This document shows, in pieces, positions 34,202-44,202 of a stretch of 64,000 nt of DNA. Position 1 is the stretch's first letter. Each line of letters starts with the position of its first letter. The position numbers and the translations under genes are program-made. Location of the stretch: NCBI GenBank assembly GCA_963727045.1, contig CAVSES010000001.1, positions 2,108,001 through 2,172,000 of the forward strand, in the 5' to 3' direction. This stretch comes from Bog-1198 sp963727045. GTDB taxonomy: Bacteria > Pseudomonadota > Gammaproteobacteria > Steroidobacterales > Steroidobacteraceae. The notes beneath the pieces were generated by a model that was not told the origin of the DNA, did not search any database, and saw only the letters and a list, made by a program, of their open reading frames with translations.

Positions 34202-36454
34202 CTACGCCGCCGAGACTTCGAGCCGGTCGACCTGCTTGTAGGCGCGCGAGAATCTCTGGCGCCGCTGGCCCTTCTTGTCCTGGAACTGCTTGAGATCGTC
34301 GTACTTCAGCTTCATGGGCGCGCTGTTGCCGCTGTAGATGGTCAACACCTCGCCGGGCGCCACCACCGCCATCGCGACCAAGTACTCGTCGCGCTCCGCC
34401 GATTTCTTGCCCGGGATGCCGTACAGGTTCTGCCCCTTGCCCGCCGTCATCTCTTCGATCTGCGCCGTCGGAAGCGCCAGCACCTCGCCGTCGTTGTTGA
34501 CGAAAACCGCGAGCGCAGCCGCCTGCGCAATCGGCTGCGCGGGCAATACCCGGGCATTCTCGGGAACCCTGAGTATCGACTTGCCCTTCTTGTTGCGTGC
34601 ATACAGGTCGCGCAGTTTGACCGCAAACCCATAGCCCGCATCGCTCGCGAGCAGCCAAACATCGTCCGGCTCGCCGATCAGCACTGCGGCAAAGGTCGCG
34701 CCGTCGGGAGGATCGACGGTGCCCGACAGCGGTTCACCGTATCCGCGGGCAGCCGGCAGCTGATGGGCATCCAGGCTGTATGCACGGCCGGTGGAATCGA
34801 TGAACACGGCCTGCTGCAGGTTGCGCCCGCGGGCCGCCGCCTGGAACTCATCTCCGCTCTTGTAGCTCAAGGAACGGACATCGATATCATGGCCTTTCGC
34901 CGCGCGGACCCAGCCCAGGCGGGACAGCACGACGGTGACGGGTTCGCTGCTGAGCAGCTCCGTTTCCGAGATGGCCTGCGCCGCTTCGCGCTCCACCAGA
35001 CGGGTGCGCCGCTCGTCGCCGTACTCGTCCGCGTCATTCAGCAGCTCGTCGCGGACCAATCGGGTGAGCCGGGCCTTGCTCTTCAGCACCGCCTCGATTC
35101 CGTCGCGCTCCTCGCTCAGTTCCTTCTGCTCCTCGCGGATCTTCATCTCCTCGAGGCGCGCCAGGTGCCGCAGCTTGGTCTCCAGTATCGCCTCGGCCTG
35201 CTCGTCGGACAGCTTGAAGCGCTTGATGAGCACCGGCTTCGGATGATCCTCTGTGCGCACGATGCGTATCACGGCATCGAGGTTCAGATAGGCGATCAGC
35301 AATCCGTCGAGGATGTGCAGCCGCGCGTTCAACTTCGCGAGACGGTGATTCAGCCGGCGGGTGACCGTGGACTTGCGGAATTGCAGCCATTCGAGCAGCA
35401 ACTCCTTCAAGCCCATCACCCGCGGCCGTCCGTCCAGGGCGATGACGTTGAGATTCACCCGGTAATTGCGTTCGAGATCGGTGGTGGCGAACAGGTGTGC
35501 CATCAGCGCCGCCGTGTCCACGCGGTTGGATTTCGGCACGATGACGAGGCGGGTCGGATTCTCATGGTCGGACTCGTCGCGCAGATCCTCGACCATCGGC
35601 AGCTTCTTTTGCTGCATCTGCGCCGCGATCTGCTCCTGCACCTTGGCGCCGGACACCTGGAACGGCAGCGCGTCGATCACGATCTCGCCGTCTTCGATCT
35701 TATAGGTGGCGCGGGCCTTGAACGTGCCCGAACCTGTGTCGTACATCTGCACCAGGTCTTCGCGCGGCGAAACGATCTCCGCGCCGGTGGGCAGATCCGG
35801 TCCCTTGACGTGCGCCATGATCTTGCGCGTGCTCAAATCGGGATCGTCTAGCAGGGCGACGCACGCCTTGACCACTTCGCGAAGATTGTGCGGCGGGATG
35901 TCCGTGGCCATGCCCACCGCGATTCCGGATCCGCCGTTGAGCAGCAGATTCGGAACCCGGGCCGGCAGCATGGTGGGCTCTTCGAGCGATCCGTCGAAAT
36001 TCGGCGCCCACTCAACGGTGCTGCTCCCGAGTTCCTGCAGCAGCAGGGTGGCGTACCGGGTCAGGCGCGATTCGGTGTATCGCATGGCGGCAAAGGATTT
36101 CGGATCGTCCGTCGAACCCCAGTTTCCCTGCCCGTCGACGATCGGATAGCGGTACGCAAAATCCTGCGCCATGTGCACCATGGCCTCGTAGCACGCCGAA
36201 TCCCCGTGCGGATGGAACTTGCCGATCACGTCGCCGACCGTGCGCGCGGATTTCTTGTGCTTGGCACCGGCGGCCAGTCCCAGTTCGCTCATCGCGTAGA
36301 CGATGCGGCGCTGCACGGGCTTGAGGCCGTCGCCCAAGTGCGGCAGCGCCCGGTCCAGGATGACGTACATCGAATAGTCGAGATAGGCACGCTCCGCAAA
36401 CGACTTGAGCGGCTCCTTCTCGATGCCCTCGAAATTGAGCTCCTGGTCCTTCAT
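34202..36454 (-). CDS. parC: DNA topoisomerase IV subunit A
   Basis: 750 residues from ATG at 36454, overlapping the parE TGA (ATGA). RYTESRLT contains the catalytic Tyr, and GDSACYEAMV is the quinolone region with the Ser80 and Glu84 equivalents, so no common resistance substitution is visible. The C-terminal beta-propeller is shorter than in GyrA. With ParE it decatenates daughter chromosomes. It is convergent with fimX (21 bases between stops). Confidence 0.96.
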   Translation of the reverse strand: MKDQELNFEGIEKEPLKSFAERAYLDYSMYVILDRALPHLGDGLKPVQRRIVYAMSELGLAAGAKHKKSARTVGDVIGKFHPHGDSACYEAMVHMAQDFAYRYPIVDGQGNWGSTDDPKSFAAMRYTESRLTRYATLLLQELGSSTVEWAPNFDGSLEEPTMLPARVPNLLLNGGSGIAVGMATDIPPHNLREVVKACVALLDDPDLSTRKIMAHVKGPDLPTGAEIVSPREDLVQMYDTGSGTFKARATYKIEDGEIVIDALPFQVSGAKVQEQIAAQMQQKKLPMVEDLRDESDHENPTRLVIVPKSNRVDTAALMAHLFATTDLERNYRVNLNVIALDGRPRVMGLKELLLEWLQFRKSTVTRRLNHRLAKLNARLHILDGLLIAYLNLDAVIRIVRTEDHPKPVLIKRFKLSDEQAEAILETKLRHLARLEEMKIREEQKELSEERDGIEAVLKSKARLTRLVRDELLNDADEYGDERRTRLVEREAAQAISETELLSSEPVTVVLSRLGWVRAAKGHDIDVRSLSYKSGDEFQAAARGRNLQQAVFIDSTGRAYSLDAHQLPAARGYGEPLSGTVDPPDGATFAAVLIGEPDDVWLLASDAGYGFAVKLRDLYARNKKGKSILRVPENARVLPAQPIAQAAALAVFVNNDGEVLALPTAQIEEMTAGKGQNLYGIPGKKSAERDEYLVAMAVVAPGEVLTIYSGNSAPMKLKYDDLKQFQDKKGQRRQRFSRAYKQVDRLEVSAA

Positions 36455-38337
36455 ATGCGCGCGAGGTTGCCCTTGGTCTCGAGCCACTCGCGCCGGTCGC
36501 CGGCACGCTTCTTCGCCAGCAGCATGTCGAGCATCTGGTCGGGGCTGTCGTGCGCGTCGATGGTCATCTGCACCAGCCGCCGCGTCTGCGGAGCCATGGT
36601 GGTTTCGCGCAGCTGCAGCGGGCTCATTTCACCCAGGCCCTTGAAGCGCGTCACGACCGGCTTGGCGCGGGGATTTTCCGCGGCAATGCGCTTGAGCGCC
36701 TTCTCGCGTTCGGCCTCGTCGAGCGCGTACACAACCTCCTTGCCCGCATCGATGCGGAACAGCGGCGGCATGCAAACGTACACGTGCCCGGCCATCACCA
36801 GCGGCCTGTAATGCCGCAGAAACAAGGCGCACAGCAACGTCGCGATGTGCTGCCCGTCGCTGTCCGCGTCCGCGAGGATGCAGATCTTGTGATAGCGCAA
36901 CCCCGACAGGTCGGCCGCGGCGGGCTCGACGCCGATCGCGATGCTGATGTTGTGCACCTCCTGGGATTGCAGCACTTCGCCGGTGTCCGCTTCCCAGGTG
37001 TTCAGGATCTTGCCGCGAAGCGGCATGATGGCCTGGGTGACGCGATCGCGCGCCTGTTTGGCCGAGCCGCCGGCCGAATCCCCTTCCACGAGAAAGAGCT
37101 CGCCGCGCGCCGGGTCCTGGCTCACGCAGTCGGCCAGCTTGCCCGGCAGAGCGGGTCCCGCAACGATGCGTTTGCGGGCGATCTTCTGGCTGTCCTTGAA
37201 ACGTTGCTGGGCATTTGAGATCGCCAGCATCGCGATCTTCTCGCCCTGGTCCGGATGTTGATTGAGCCACAGGGCAAAGGCATCCTTGATCACGCCCTGC
37301 ACGATTCCGGCCGATTCGCGCGAGGAAAGCTTCTCCTTGGTTTGTCCGGCAAATTGCGGCTCACGCATCTTCATCGACAGCACGAAGCTCACGCCGTCCC
37401 AGACATCCTCGGGAGTGAGCTTGAGGCCCCGCGGCACGAGATTGCGAAATTCGCAGAACTCGCGCACTGCATCGGCGGCACCCGTCCGCAGGCCGTTGAC
37501 GTGCGTTCCGCCCTCCACCGTGGGGATGAGGTTGACATAGCTCTCGGTGATGGTGTGCTCGGATTCGAGCACCCAGGCGAACGCCCAATCGAGCGATCCG
37601 CCGTCGATGTCGCGCTTTCCGTAGAAAGTCTCGGCCGGCAGCCATTCACCCTTGCCGAGCTCCTCCGCCAGATACTGGTGCAGCCCTCCCGTGTAGAACC
37701 ACTCATCGCGTTCGCCGGTGAACTCGTTGGTGAGCGTGACCTTGAGATTCGGGCACAGCACCGCCTTGGCCCGCAGCACCTGCTTGAGCTTCGGTATTGC
37801 GAATTTGTCCGTATCGAAGTACTGAGGATCGGGCCAGAACCGCAAGGTCGTGCCGGTTCTCGATTTCGGCACGTCGCCCACGACCTCGAGCTTGGACTTC
37901 AGGCGTCCGCCGGCGAAGCTCACGTTGTATTCCTTGCCTCCGCGGCGCACCCAGCATTCCAGGTGCTTCGACAGTGCGTTGACCACCGAGACGCCCACGC
38001 CGTGCAGTCCCCCGGAATGCTGGTAGGTCTTGTCGTTGAACTTCCCGCCCGCATGCAGCCGCGTCAGGATCAATTCGACGCCGCTGATCTTTTCCTTGGG
38101 GTGGATGTCGACGGGCATGCCGCGGCCGTCGTCCTCGACTTGGCAAGAGCCGTCCTTGAATATCGTGACGTCGATATTCTCGCAGTATCCGGCGAGCGCC
38201 TCGTCGACGCTGTTGTCGATGACCTCGTGCGCAAGATGATTCGGCCGCGTGGTGTCGGTATACATGCCCGGACGCCGGCGAACCGGGTCCAGGCCGCTCA
38301 ATACCTCGATGTCGGAGGCCGTGTAGGACGATGCCAT
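36451..38337 (-). CDS. parE: DNA topoisomerase IV subunit B
   Basis: 628 residues from ATG at 38337. GHKL ATPase motifs are present (EVIDNSVDEALAG, DDGRGMP, GGLHGVGVSVVNAL), followed by the Toprim residues EGDSAGGSAKQARDR and DADSDGQHIATLL. Lack of the long GyrB insert and direct pairing with parC favour ParE over GyrB. The stop overlaps the parC start. A small hypothetical gene diverges 95 bases upstream. Confidence 0.96.
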   Translation of the reverse strand: MASSYTASDIEVLSGLDPVRRRPGMYTDTTRPNHLAHEVIDNSVDEALAGYCENIDVTIFKDGSCQVEDDGRGMPVDIHPKEKISGVELILTRLHAGGKFNDKTYQHSGGLHGVGVSVVNALSKHLECWVRRGGKEYNVSFAGGRLKSKLEVVGDVPKSRTGTTLRFWPDPQYFDTDKFAIPKLKQVLRAKAVLCPNLKVTLTNEFTGERDEWFYTGGLHQYLAEELGKGEWLPAETFYGKRDIDGGSLDWAFAWVLESEHTITESYVNLIPTVEGGTHVNGLRTGAADAVREFCEFRNLVPRGLKLTPEDVWDGVSFVLSMKMREPQFAGQTKEKLSSRESAGIVQGVIKDAFALWLNQHPDQGEKIAMLAISNAQQRFKDSQKIARKRIVAGPALPGKLADCVSQDPARGELFLVEGDSAGGSAKQARDRVTQAIMPLRGKILNTWEADTGEVLQSQEVHNISIAIGVEPAAADLSGLRYHKICILADADSDGQHIATLLCALFLRHYRPLVMAGHVYVCMPPLFRIDAGKEVVYALDEAEREKALKRIAAENPRAKPVVTRFKGLGEMSPLQLRETTMAPQTRRLVQMTIDAHDSPDQMLDMLLAKKRAGDRREWLETKGNLARI

Positions 38338-38432
38338 CGGTAACCTCAAAACGAAGGCGGCGGAGTCTAGCATGCGGGTCGGGCGCCGATCAGCTGGCAG
38401 CCTGCCCATGAATCGGCTATCTTTCGAGCATC

Positions 38433-38699
38433 ATGGGTATCGCGAACGTTCAGAATCTCGTGCGCACACTGCCGGTGCTGCCCCGCCCATACGGCATTCG
38501 CGTGCGCCTGCGGCGTCAGGATCCGTTTGCCAAACTTCTCGGCGCCGACTGGCAGAAGACCCACTGGTTCTTCACCGCGGCGGAACGGGACCGAGTGCTC
38601 GAGGACATGTCGCGAAAGCACGAATACTCGCGGATCGGGGACCAGCCCGCGCTGGTGTTCGAAAAAGTGGAAAAGCTCGCCGAGTCCCGCAATTTTTGA
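38433..38699 (+). CDS. small conserved-looking protein of unknown function
   Basis: 88 residues. The sequence is Arg-rich near the N-terminus and ends in an acidic/basic helical stretch (KVEKLAESRNF). It has no signal peptide or membrane segment, so it is probably cytosolic. Good codon pattern and compact fit between parE (divergent) and the repeat region support a real gene. No family is recognised. Confidence 0.55.
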   Translation: MGIANVQNLVRTLPVLPRPYGIRVRLRRQDPFAKLLGADWQKTHWFFTAAERDRVLEDMSRKHEYSRIGDQPALVFEKVEKLAESRNF

Positions 38700-38712
38700 A
38701 GGCGGCGCGCGA

Positions 38713-38804
38713 GCCCCGTTGATCCGGCGCGCGAGCGCCCGGTCTTGTTCGGAACTTTCTCGTGCGGGGCCGCCTCGGCCCCGTTGATCCGGCGCGCGAG
38801 CGCC
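38713..38804. repeat. two 27-bp direct repeats with internal hairpin in a convergent intergenic region
   Basis: The 27-base unit at 38713-38739 is repeated identically at 38778-38804 (period 65). Each unit ends in GGCGC-GCGA-GCGCC, a 5-bp stem with a 4-base loop. A further stem CGGGGC/GCCCCG (38765-38770 with 38778-38783) joins the spacer to the second copy. The second copy ends on the patatin stop codon. No U run follows, so the structure may be a transcription or RNA-stability barrier between convergent genes. Function is inferred. Confidence 0.6.
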
Positions 38805-41065
38805 TAGAAAGTACGGCCGAGGAAGAGGTAGAACGCGGCCGTCCCCGCTTGGTCGTAGCCGGACCCCAGATAGACGGGACCCAAAAAGGTGTCGAACGCA
38901 ACGAACACCGACGCATCCTTGCGCGCGGATCCCAGGTTCACGTCGCCGCGATGCTCCCAGGTGTTGCCCAGCTCGAGCGACATGCCGATATAGGCGGGAA
39001 ATTCGAAAAATCCCTCGCCGCCGCGGCCGATTTTGCGAAAGTAGATTGCGCGGGCTATCGCATAGTGGGGACCGATCAAGGAATTCGGCGCGAGACCCGA
39101 CAAGTTGAAGAATCCGCCCAACGAGTAGAACTCGGGTAGGTCGGTCGCCTTGAACTCGCCATCCAGGGTGCTCCCAACCGACGTCCACAACAGAAGGGTG
39201 TTGCGGCCCCGGGAGCGGGCCATCAGCCAATCTGCAGTCACTCGATCGGACGCGAAGTCCGCCCCCAGATTGGTGCGATTGGCGTCCCATTGCAGGCTGA
39301 AGGTCTGGCCGTCGCGCGGGAAATGAACGTTGTCCAATCGATCGTAGCTGAATTTGAAGAAGTACTCGCCGAGGTTGTATTGCTCTTCCACCAGGGCCGG
39401 ATCGCCGAATCGCACGCGGGTGGCGCCGTTGGTCCGATGCAGACCCGCGCGAATCTCGCCCCAGTTCCCGAGATTGCGGCCGAAGTCGAGGTCGGCTTCG
39501 GCCTCCCGATCGCGAAAATCCGCCACCTGCAAATTATTCGTGTAGATCGGCAGATCGCGCGCCTCGATGCGGACGCTCGGCGCCGCGAACCAGGTCCGCA
39601 GTGCATCGAGCGGCTGGTAGAATTCGCTGAACACCTTGGGGTCGCTGCCGATTTGCACGTCGGTCAGGAGCTCGGCGCCCAGGTCGTTGATTTCGGTGAG
39701 CACGAAGCGCGCCGCCGCGTTGTAGCGGCTGTTGCCCTGGAAGTCGTCCTGCAGGTTCAAACCGAAGCGCAGATAGTTGGGACCCCATGATTTGCGCCTC
39801 GCGCGCACCTCAAAGCCCGATTCCTGATCGGCAGCACCCGGTCCTTGGTCGGCGAGGGTGTAATCGAGCGTCTCGAAGTTTCCGAGCCCATACAGCTCCG
39901 TGATGCGTTTGCCCACTTGGTCCAGGTCGAGCGGCTTGCCCACCAGGGACTGCATCTCGGCCTGGATGGTTTTTTCGTAGCTCTTGGATTGTTCATCGAC
40001 GCGCACGAACTTGATCTCCGGCAGTTTCGGCTCGCGCGCGGCGCGGCGCGCCAAGTACTCGCGATAGACGGGCTCCCCGACGCTGTAGGCGGAAAGGCGG
40101 GCGATGGACTCCCGCGCCGCATCCTCGCCGCGAACAATGATCGCGCTCGGAGCGCTGAAATCCGTCGCGGCCGCCGCGCCCAGATTCGGTTCGATGAGAA
40201 TGTCCCTCGGGCTCAATGAAGCGCGCTGGCGATCGGAGTCCTTGCGCACCAAAATTGCCAGCATCTGGTTGGATATGGTCAGCGCTGAATCGAGCGCTAT
40301 GCGCGGCTGCAGCGGAAAACTGACATCCGATACGATGAGCACATCGGCGTGCATGGCGCGCGCAACGTTGACCGGCAGATTCTCCGCCAGGCCGCCGTCG
40401 ACCAGCAACCGCCCGTTCAATTCTACCGGCGCGAACACCCCGGGCGCGGACATGCTGGCGCGCATGGCGATCGCGAGGTCGCCCTTGTCCATCAGCACGG
40501 CATCGCCTGTTTCCAAATCGGTGGCCACGGCACGGAACGGAGTGGGCAGCAGGTCGAAATCCGTGCTGTTGCTGAACGGCAGGGTCAGCTGGCGCAGCGT
40601 CTCCTGCAGCTTCTGTCCCTGGATGAAGCCCTTCGGCAGCAGGATGTGCCCGTGCTTCAACCCAAGCGGCAGCCGCACCAGAAAATTGCGGTCGTCTTGT
40701 TTGCGCCTGAAGGCGAGATCGCGGCGCGGCGGCGCGTCGCGAAACGCCTCTTGCCAATCGACCGAACGCATCGTCGTGTCGATGTCGCGCGCCGTCATGC
40801 CGCTGGCGTACAGGCCGCCGACGATGGCCCCCATGCTGGTTCCGGCGATGCAGTCGATGGGAATCTTCAATTCCTCGAGGATCTTGAGCACGCCGATGTG
40901 CGCCATGCCTCGCGCGCCGCCGCCGGACAAGACCAGGCAAATCCGTGGACGCGGCAGGGGGTCGGGAGGGGCGGACGGTTGCGCGTCGGCCCGGCATGCC
41001 GGCGACCACGCGCACCCTGCGCCGAGCGCGCAGGCCAGTCCAAATCGTAAGAGGACCTTCCCCAT
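38804..41065 (-). CDS. PlpD-like patatin phospholipase fused to POTRA and beta-barrel
   Basis: 753 residues. A signal peptide is followed by a patatin domain (about 40-250) with oxyanion motif SGGGARG, nucleophile motif GTSMG and the DGG dyad (LVDGGLAENLP). A POTRA-like segment (about 330-390) and a BamA-type 16-strand barrel follow, ending in LFLGRTF with terminal Phe. This is the type Vd autotransporter layout of Pseudomonas PlpD, which exposes or secretes a phospholipase A1. A TCCCC/GGGGA hairpin (41059-41063 with 41069-41073) straddles the start codon. Confidence 0.88.
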   Translation of the reverse strand: MGKVLLRFGLACALGAGCAWSPACRADAQPSAPPDPLPRPRICLVLSGGGARGMAHIGVLKILEELKIPIDCIAGTSMGAIVGGLYASGMTARDIDTTMRSVDWQEAFRDAPPRRDLAFRRKQDDRNFLVRLPLGLKHGHILLPKGFIQGQKLQETLRQLTLPFSNSTDFDLLPTPFRAVATDLETGDAVLMDKGDLAIAMRASMSAPGVFAPVELNGRLLVDGGLAENLPVNVARAMHADVLIVSDVSFPLQPRIALDSALTISNQMLAILVRKDSDRQRASLSPRDILIEPNLGAAAATDFSAPSAIIVRGEDAARESIARLSAYSVGEPVYREYLARRAAREPKLPEIKFVRVDEQSKSYEKTIQAEMQSLVGKPLDLDQVGKRITELYGLGNFETLDYTLADQGPGAADQESGFEVRARRKSWGPNYLRFGLNLQDDFQGNSRYNAAARFVLTEINDLGAELLTDVQIGSDPKVFSEFYQPLDALRTWFAAPSVRIEARDLPIYTNNLQVADFRDREAEADLDFGRNLGNWGEIRAGLHRTNGATRVRFGDPALVEEQYNLGEYFFKFSYDRLDNVHFPRDGQTFSLQWDANRTNLGADFASDRVTADWLMARSRGRNTLLLWTSVGSTLDGEFKATDLPEFYSLGGFFNLSGLAPNSLIGPHYAIARAIYFRKIGRGGEGFFEFPAYIGMSLELGNTWEHRGDVNLGSARKDASVFVAFDTFLGPVYLGSGYDQAGTAAFYLFLGRTF

Positions 41066-41079
41066 GTTGGGGAGCTAGT

Positions 41080-43020
41080 TTAGTTCACGACGTCGATACT
41101 GGAAGCGGTAAAAGTGTTGCTGCCGCGGTTGTACACCCCCGTGGCCACGAGATGCTTTGCCGGAGTCGCCGCGACGATCGACTTCGGCAGCTGCGTCACG
41201 AAACTCGCGAAGGAGTTGAGCACGGCGATGGTGGTCGTATTCGCAGCGGACAGGTTGCCGATCGCGAATTGAGGCAGAAACACCGCAGGCAGGCCCGGAG
41301 TGGCCGCTGGCGGTGCCCGGGGAACGATCAGCGGACTTGCCGCCAGCGTCTTCAAATCGATGCTTTCGGACCCGATGCGGATCGCACCGGTGCCGTAGCC
41401 CGGATTCGTCAAGTCGATGGTCAACCCTGAATCCGTCAGCGTGGCGAACGGCGCCGTCGTCCCGGTGCCGGTCCAATCCACCTGAAGCCGCGCCGGGACG
41501 GACAACTCCGGGTTGATGGCGAATGCATTGAAATCGGGCGGGGCGGACCCGAAGGGGGCCACCAGCCCGTCGACCCAAAGCGGATCGCCGGCCGCGACAC
41601 CGGCAGGAACGGCGAGACTGCCCGTGCTCACCGCATAGCTCGCCGGTGTCGCGGCGACGGTCCCGGTGCCGCCGAACTTGAAGGTGCTGACCGGCCAGTT
41701 CTCGATGGTCTGAACGTTCATCACCAAACTGCCCGCCGTCGAGGAAACCAGCGGACCCCAGAGCTCGGTCGAGATCAGACGCACGGACCCCGTGTTGGTG
41801 CTCGATGAACCGGTCGCATCCAGCGTCACGACGCCGGACGCCGGCAGTGAATAGATGCCGCGGGCGATGATGTGCTGACCGACGGAAACCGAATTGTAAT
41901 TGAGTCCGGTGAGGGTCGTGTTGTCTTCCGCCGTGACGATGGTGCCCGGCCCCAGAAGAACCACGGCGTCGGTGTTGTTGTACTGGCTGATGCCGCTGTT
42001 CAACTGCAGCGTGGAGCCGCGCAGCGTCAGGGTATTGCCGCTGCGCGCGATCACATCGCCCTCGAGACCCTGGGTATAGAAATCCTCGAGCGTGCTTCCG
42101 GCCAACACGAAGGTTGCGTTGAACTTGGCCGCCGTTGCCGACGGCGTCTTCGTCGGCTCGTACGTGCAATAGGCCGCGGCGACCGTCGAACCGGCCGACG
42201 TTTGAGACAGCGCGGTGATGCCCGGGAGTCCGACATACGTCGTGCCGTTGACCGTGTACACCGTGTCGGCGCCGTTGAAGATCGTCAGCGATCCGAGGCT
42301 GTTGATTTCGTCGAAGAACGGCCGCACCTGCACGGTATAGGTGCCGACATTGACGCTCGAGTTGATGAGTGGACCGCGCACGCGAATGGGCTTGGTATCG
42401 CTCGCGCTCGTCGCCGCCGTCATGAACGGCTTGACCGTCACGGTGGGCGGGCTGGTCGCCATGTTCACCACGTTCGACGCTGCGAGGTTGAATTCGACGG
42501 CGAGGCGTTTCGCGTCCGTCGTCGCGTAGGTCGGGATGGAGACCAATTGGTTGACCGGATCGAGCGTCACGTTGATGGTCTGCGTCGTCACGGCGGCGCC
42601 GGTCGTATCCACCACCTTCGCCTTGACGGGCACGCCATTGACCATGACCGAGATATTGGCGTTTGTGTAGTCAATAACGATGCTGGCCGAAGTGTATGTG
42701 TCGTTCGGGATGCTCGCGGAACTCAACAGCTCGGAGATGCTGTCGAGCTTCGTGAAATCCACGGTCTCGACCGCCCCCACCGCCGTGATCACCCCCACCG
42801 TCTTTCCCGTCAGGGTCACCGAATCGACGTTGACCGTGTAGCTGGTGAAGTCTCCCTGCGTATCGCTCAAGGTGACAAAGGCCAGACCGAAGCCGGTGGT
42901 GAGATTGTTATTGTGACAGCCGGCGGCCACGACGGCGGCGGCGATGGCCGCGCCGCACACCAGCGCGCGCGGCATTTTACGGGCGTATCGACCAAACAGT
43001 GGGTGCACTACAGCTTCCAT
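41080..43020 (-). CDS. large lipoprotein with DUF4382/DUF5666-like beta repeats
   Basis: 646 residues. A hydrophobic stretch ends in a lipobox with Cys35 (VVAAGC), so it is probably a lipoprotein; a shorter start at 42975 is possible. The N-terminal part (TSYTVNVDSVTLTGK, SIPNDTYTSASIVIDY) resembles DUF4382, and later segments (GLEGDVIARSGNTLTLRG, IIARGIYSLPASGVVTLDA) resemble DUF5666 beta repeats. It is rich in Thr, Ser and Val and has a strongly beta composition. Function is unknown; surface or periplasmic carbohydrate- or metal-interaction roles are only guesses. It lies 15 bases upstream of the patatin gene. Confidence 0.75.
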   Translation of the reverse strand: MEAVVHPLFGRYARKMPRALVCGAAIAAAVVAAGCHNNNLTTGFGLAFVTLSDTQGDFTSYTVNVDSVTLTGKTVGVITAVGAVETVDFTKLDSISELLSSASIPNDTYTSASIVIDYTNANISVMVNGVPVKAKVVDTTGAAVTTQTINVTLDPVNQLVSIPTYATTDAKRLAVEFNLAASNVVNMATSPPTVTVKPFMTAATSASDTKPIRVRGPLINSSVNVGTYTVQVRPFFDEINSLGSLTIFNGADTVYTVNGTTYVGLPGITALSQTSAGSTVAAAYCTYEPTKTPSATAAKFNATFVLAGSTLEDFYTQGLEGDVIARSGNTLTLRGSTLQLNSGISQYNNTDAVVLLGPGTIVTAEDNTTLTGLNYNSVSVGQHIIARGIYSLPASGVVTLDATGSSSTNTGSVRLISTELWGPLVSSTAGSLVMNVQTIENWPVSTFKFGGTGTVAATPASYAVSTGSLAVPAGVAAGDPLWVDGLVAPFGSAPPDFNAFAINPELSVPARLQVDWTGTGTTAPFATLTDSGLTIDLTNPGYGTGAIRIGSESIDLKTLAASPLIVPRAPPAATPGLPAVFLPQFAIGNLSAANTTTIAVLNSFASFVTQLPKSIVAATPAKHLVATGVYNRGSNTFTASSIDVVN

Positions 43021-43101
43021 TATTGTGGGGATGTGAAGAATTAGGCTGCGTAGAATAAAGACTTTCGAGAGCCCGCGCGCAGCAAAGTTCCATTTCGGGC
43101 G

Positions 43102-44202
43102 TCAGCGCCCCGCCGCTCTGGGGACCTGCTGGGTGATACAGTGGATATTGCCGCCGCCGAGCAGCACCTCCCGGGTTTCGACGCCGAGCACCCGGCGGGT
43201 CGGAAACAGCCGCGTGAGCACTCGCCTGGCCGCCGCGTCGTGGCGTTTGTCGTAGAGCGGCATGACGACGCATTTGTTCGCGATATAGAAATTGATGTAC
43301 GACGCGGGCAGGCGATCCCCGGCCTTGCGCGGCCGGCTGCCGGGCCGCGGGTCGACTCCGGCAGCCTCCTCGGCCGTCATGTAGAGCGGTCCCGGCTGGT
43401 GGATCTTGTGAATGGTGAGTTCTCTTCCCCGCGCATCGCGTGCCGCCTTCAGGCGCTGGTAGGCGTCCTGGGAAATTTCGTACTGTGGGTCCTTGCGATC
43501 CAACGTCCACGTCAACGCAACGTGCCCGGGGCTCGTAAAGCAGGCGAGCTCATCGATATGACCGCCGGTCTCATCGAGATGAACGCCCCTGCCCAGCCAA
43601 ATCACCCGGGTGACGCCGAGGTAGAGGCGCAGCTGCTCCTCGACTTCGCTGCGTGTGAACCCAGGATTTCTATTCGGGTTGAGCAGGCATTCTTCGGTGG
43701 TGAGGCAGGTGCCTTGTCCGTCCACGTGGATGGCGCCGCCTTCGAGCACGAAGGAAGTCCGGTAGCGGTCCGCACCTTCGAGTTCCAATACCTTCTGCGC
43801 GACTTCATCGTCTCGATCCCAGGGGAAATACAAGCCCCCGTCGAGACCGCCCCACGCATTGAAGGTCCAATCGACGCCGCGCCGCCGGCCTCCGGCGTCG
43901 ATCACGAAAGTGGGCCCGCAGTCCCGTATCCATGCATCATTGCTGCTCAACTCGACCACGCGGACCGCGTGCGGCAACCGGGCACGCGCATTTTGGTACT
44001 GCGCCGCCGAAGCCCCCACGGTCACCGGCTCTCCGCCGGCGATGGCGGCCGCGATCGCCGCGAACGCCGACTGCGCGGGTTTGGCCCCGCAACGCCAGTT
44101 GTCCGGCCGCTCCGGCCAGAGCATCCAGCATCCGGAATGACGTTCGAATTCCGCCGGCATGCGGAAGCCGTCCTTCGTTGGGGTTGAGGTTAAAGTGCGC
44201 AA
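43102..44202 (-). CDS. aguA: agmatine deiminase
   Basis: 366 residues from TTG at 44202, with GGAG 8 bases upstream; this start restores the family N-terminus RTLTSTPTKDGF. Guanidino-modifying fold motifs are WPERPDNWR, SNDAWIRDCGPTFV, and the nucleophile Cys355 in GGGNIHC. It hydrolyses agmatine to N-carbamoylputrescine, the route to putrescine via AguB (not seen). The start codon lies in a 10-bp inverted repeat shared with icd upstream, suggesting regulation from the divergent region. Confidence 0.95.
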   Translation of the reverse strand: MRTLTSTPTKDGFRMPAEFERHSGCWMLWPERPDNWRCGAKPAQSAFAAIAAAIAGGEPVTVGASAAQYQNARARLPHAVRVVELSSNDAWIRDCGPTFVIDAGGRRRGVDWTFNAWGGLDGGLYFPWDRDDEVAQKVLELEGADRYRTSFVLEGGAIHVDGQGTCLTTEECLLNPNRNPGFTRSEVEEQLRLYLGVTRVIWLGRGVHLDETGGHIDELACFTSPGHVALTWTLDRKDPQYEISQDAYQRLKAARDARGRELTIHKIHQPGPLYMTAEEAAGVDPRPGSRPRKAGDRLPASYINFYIANKCVVMPLYDKRHDAAARRVLTRLFPTRRVLGVETREVLLGGGNIHCITQQVPRAAGR

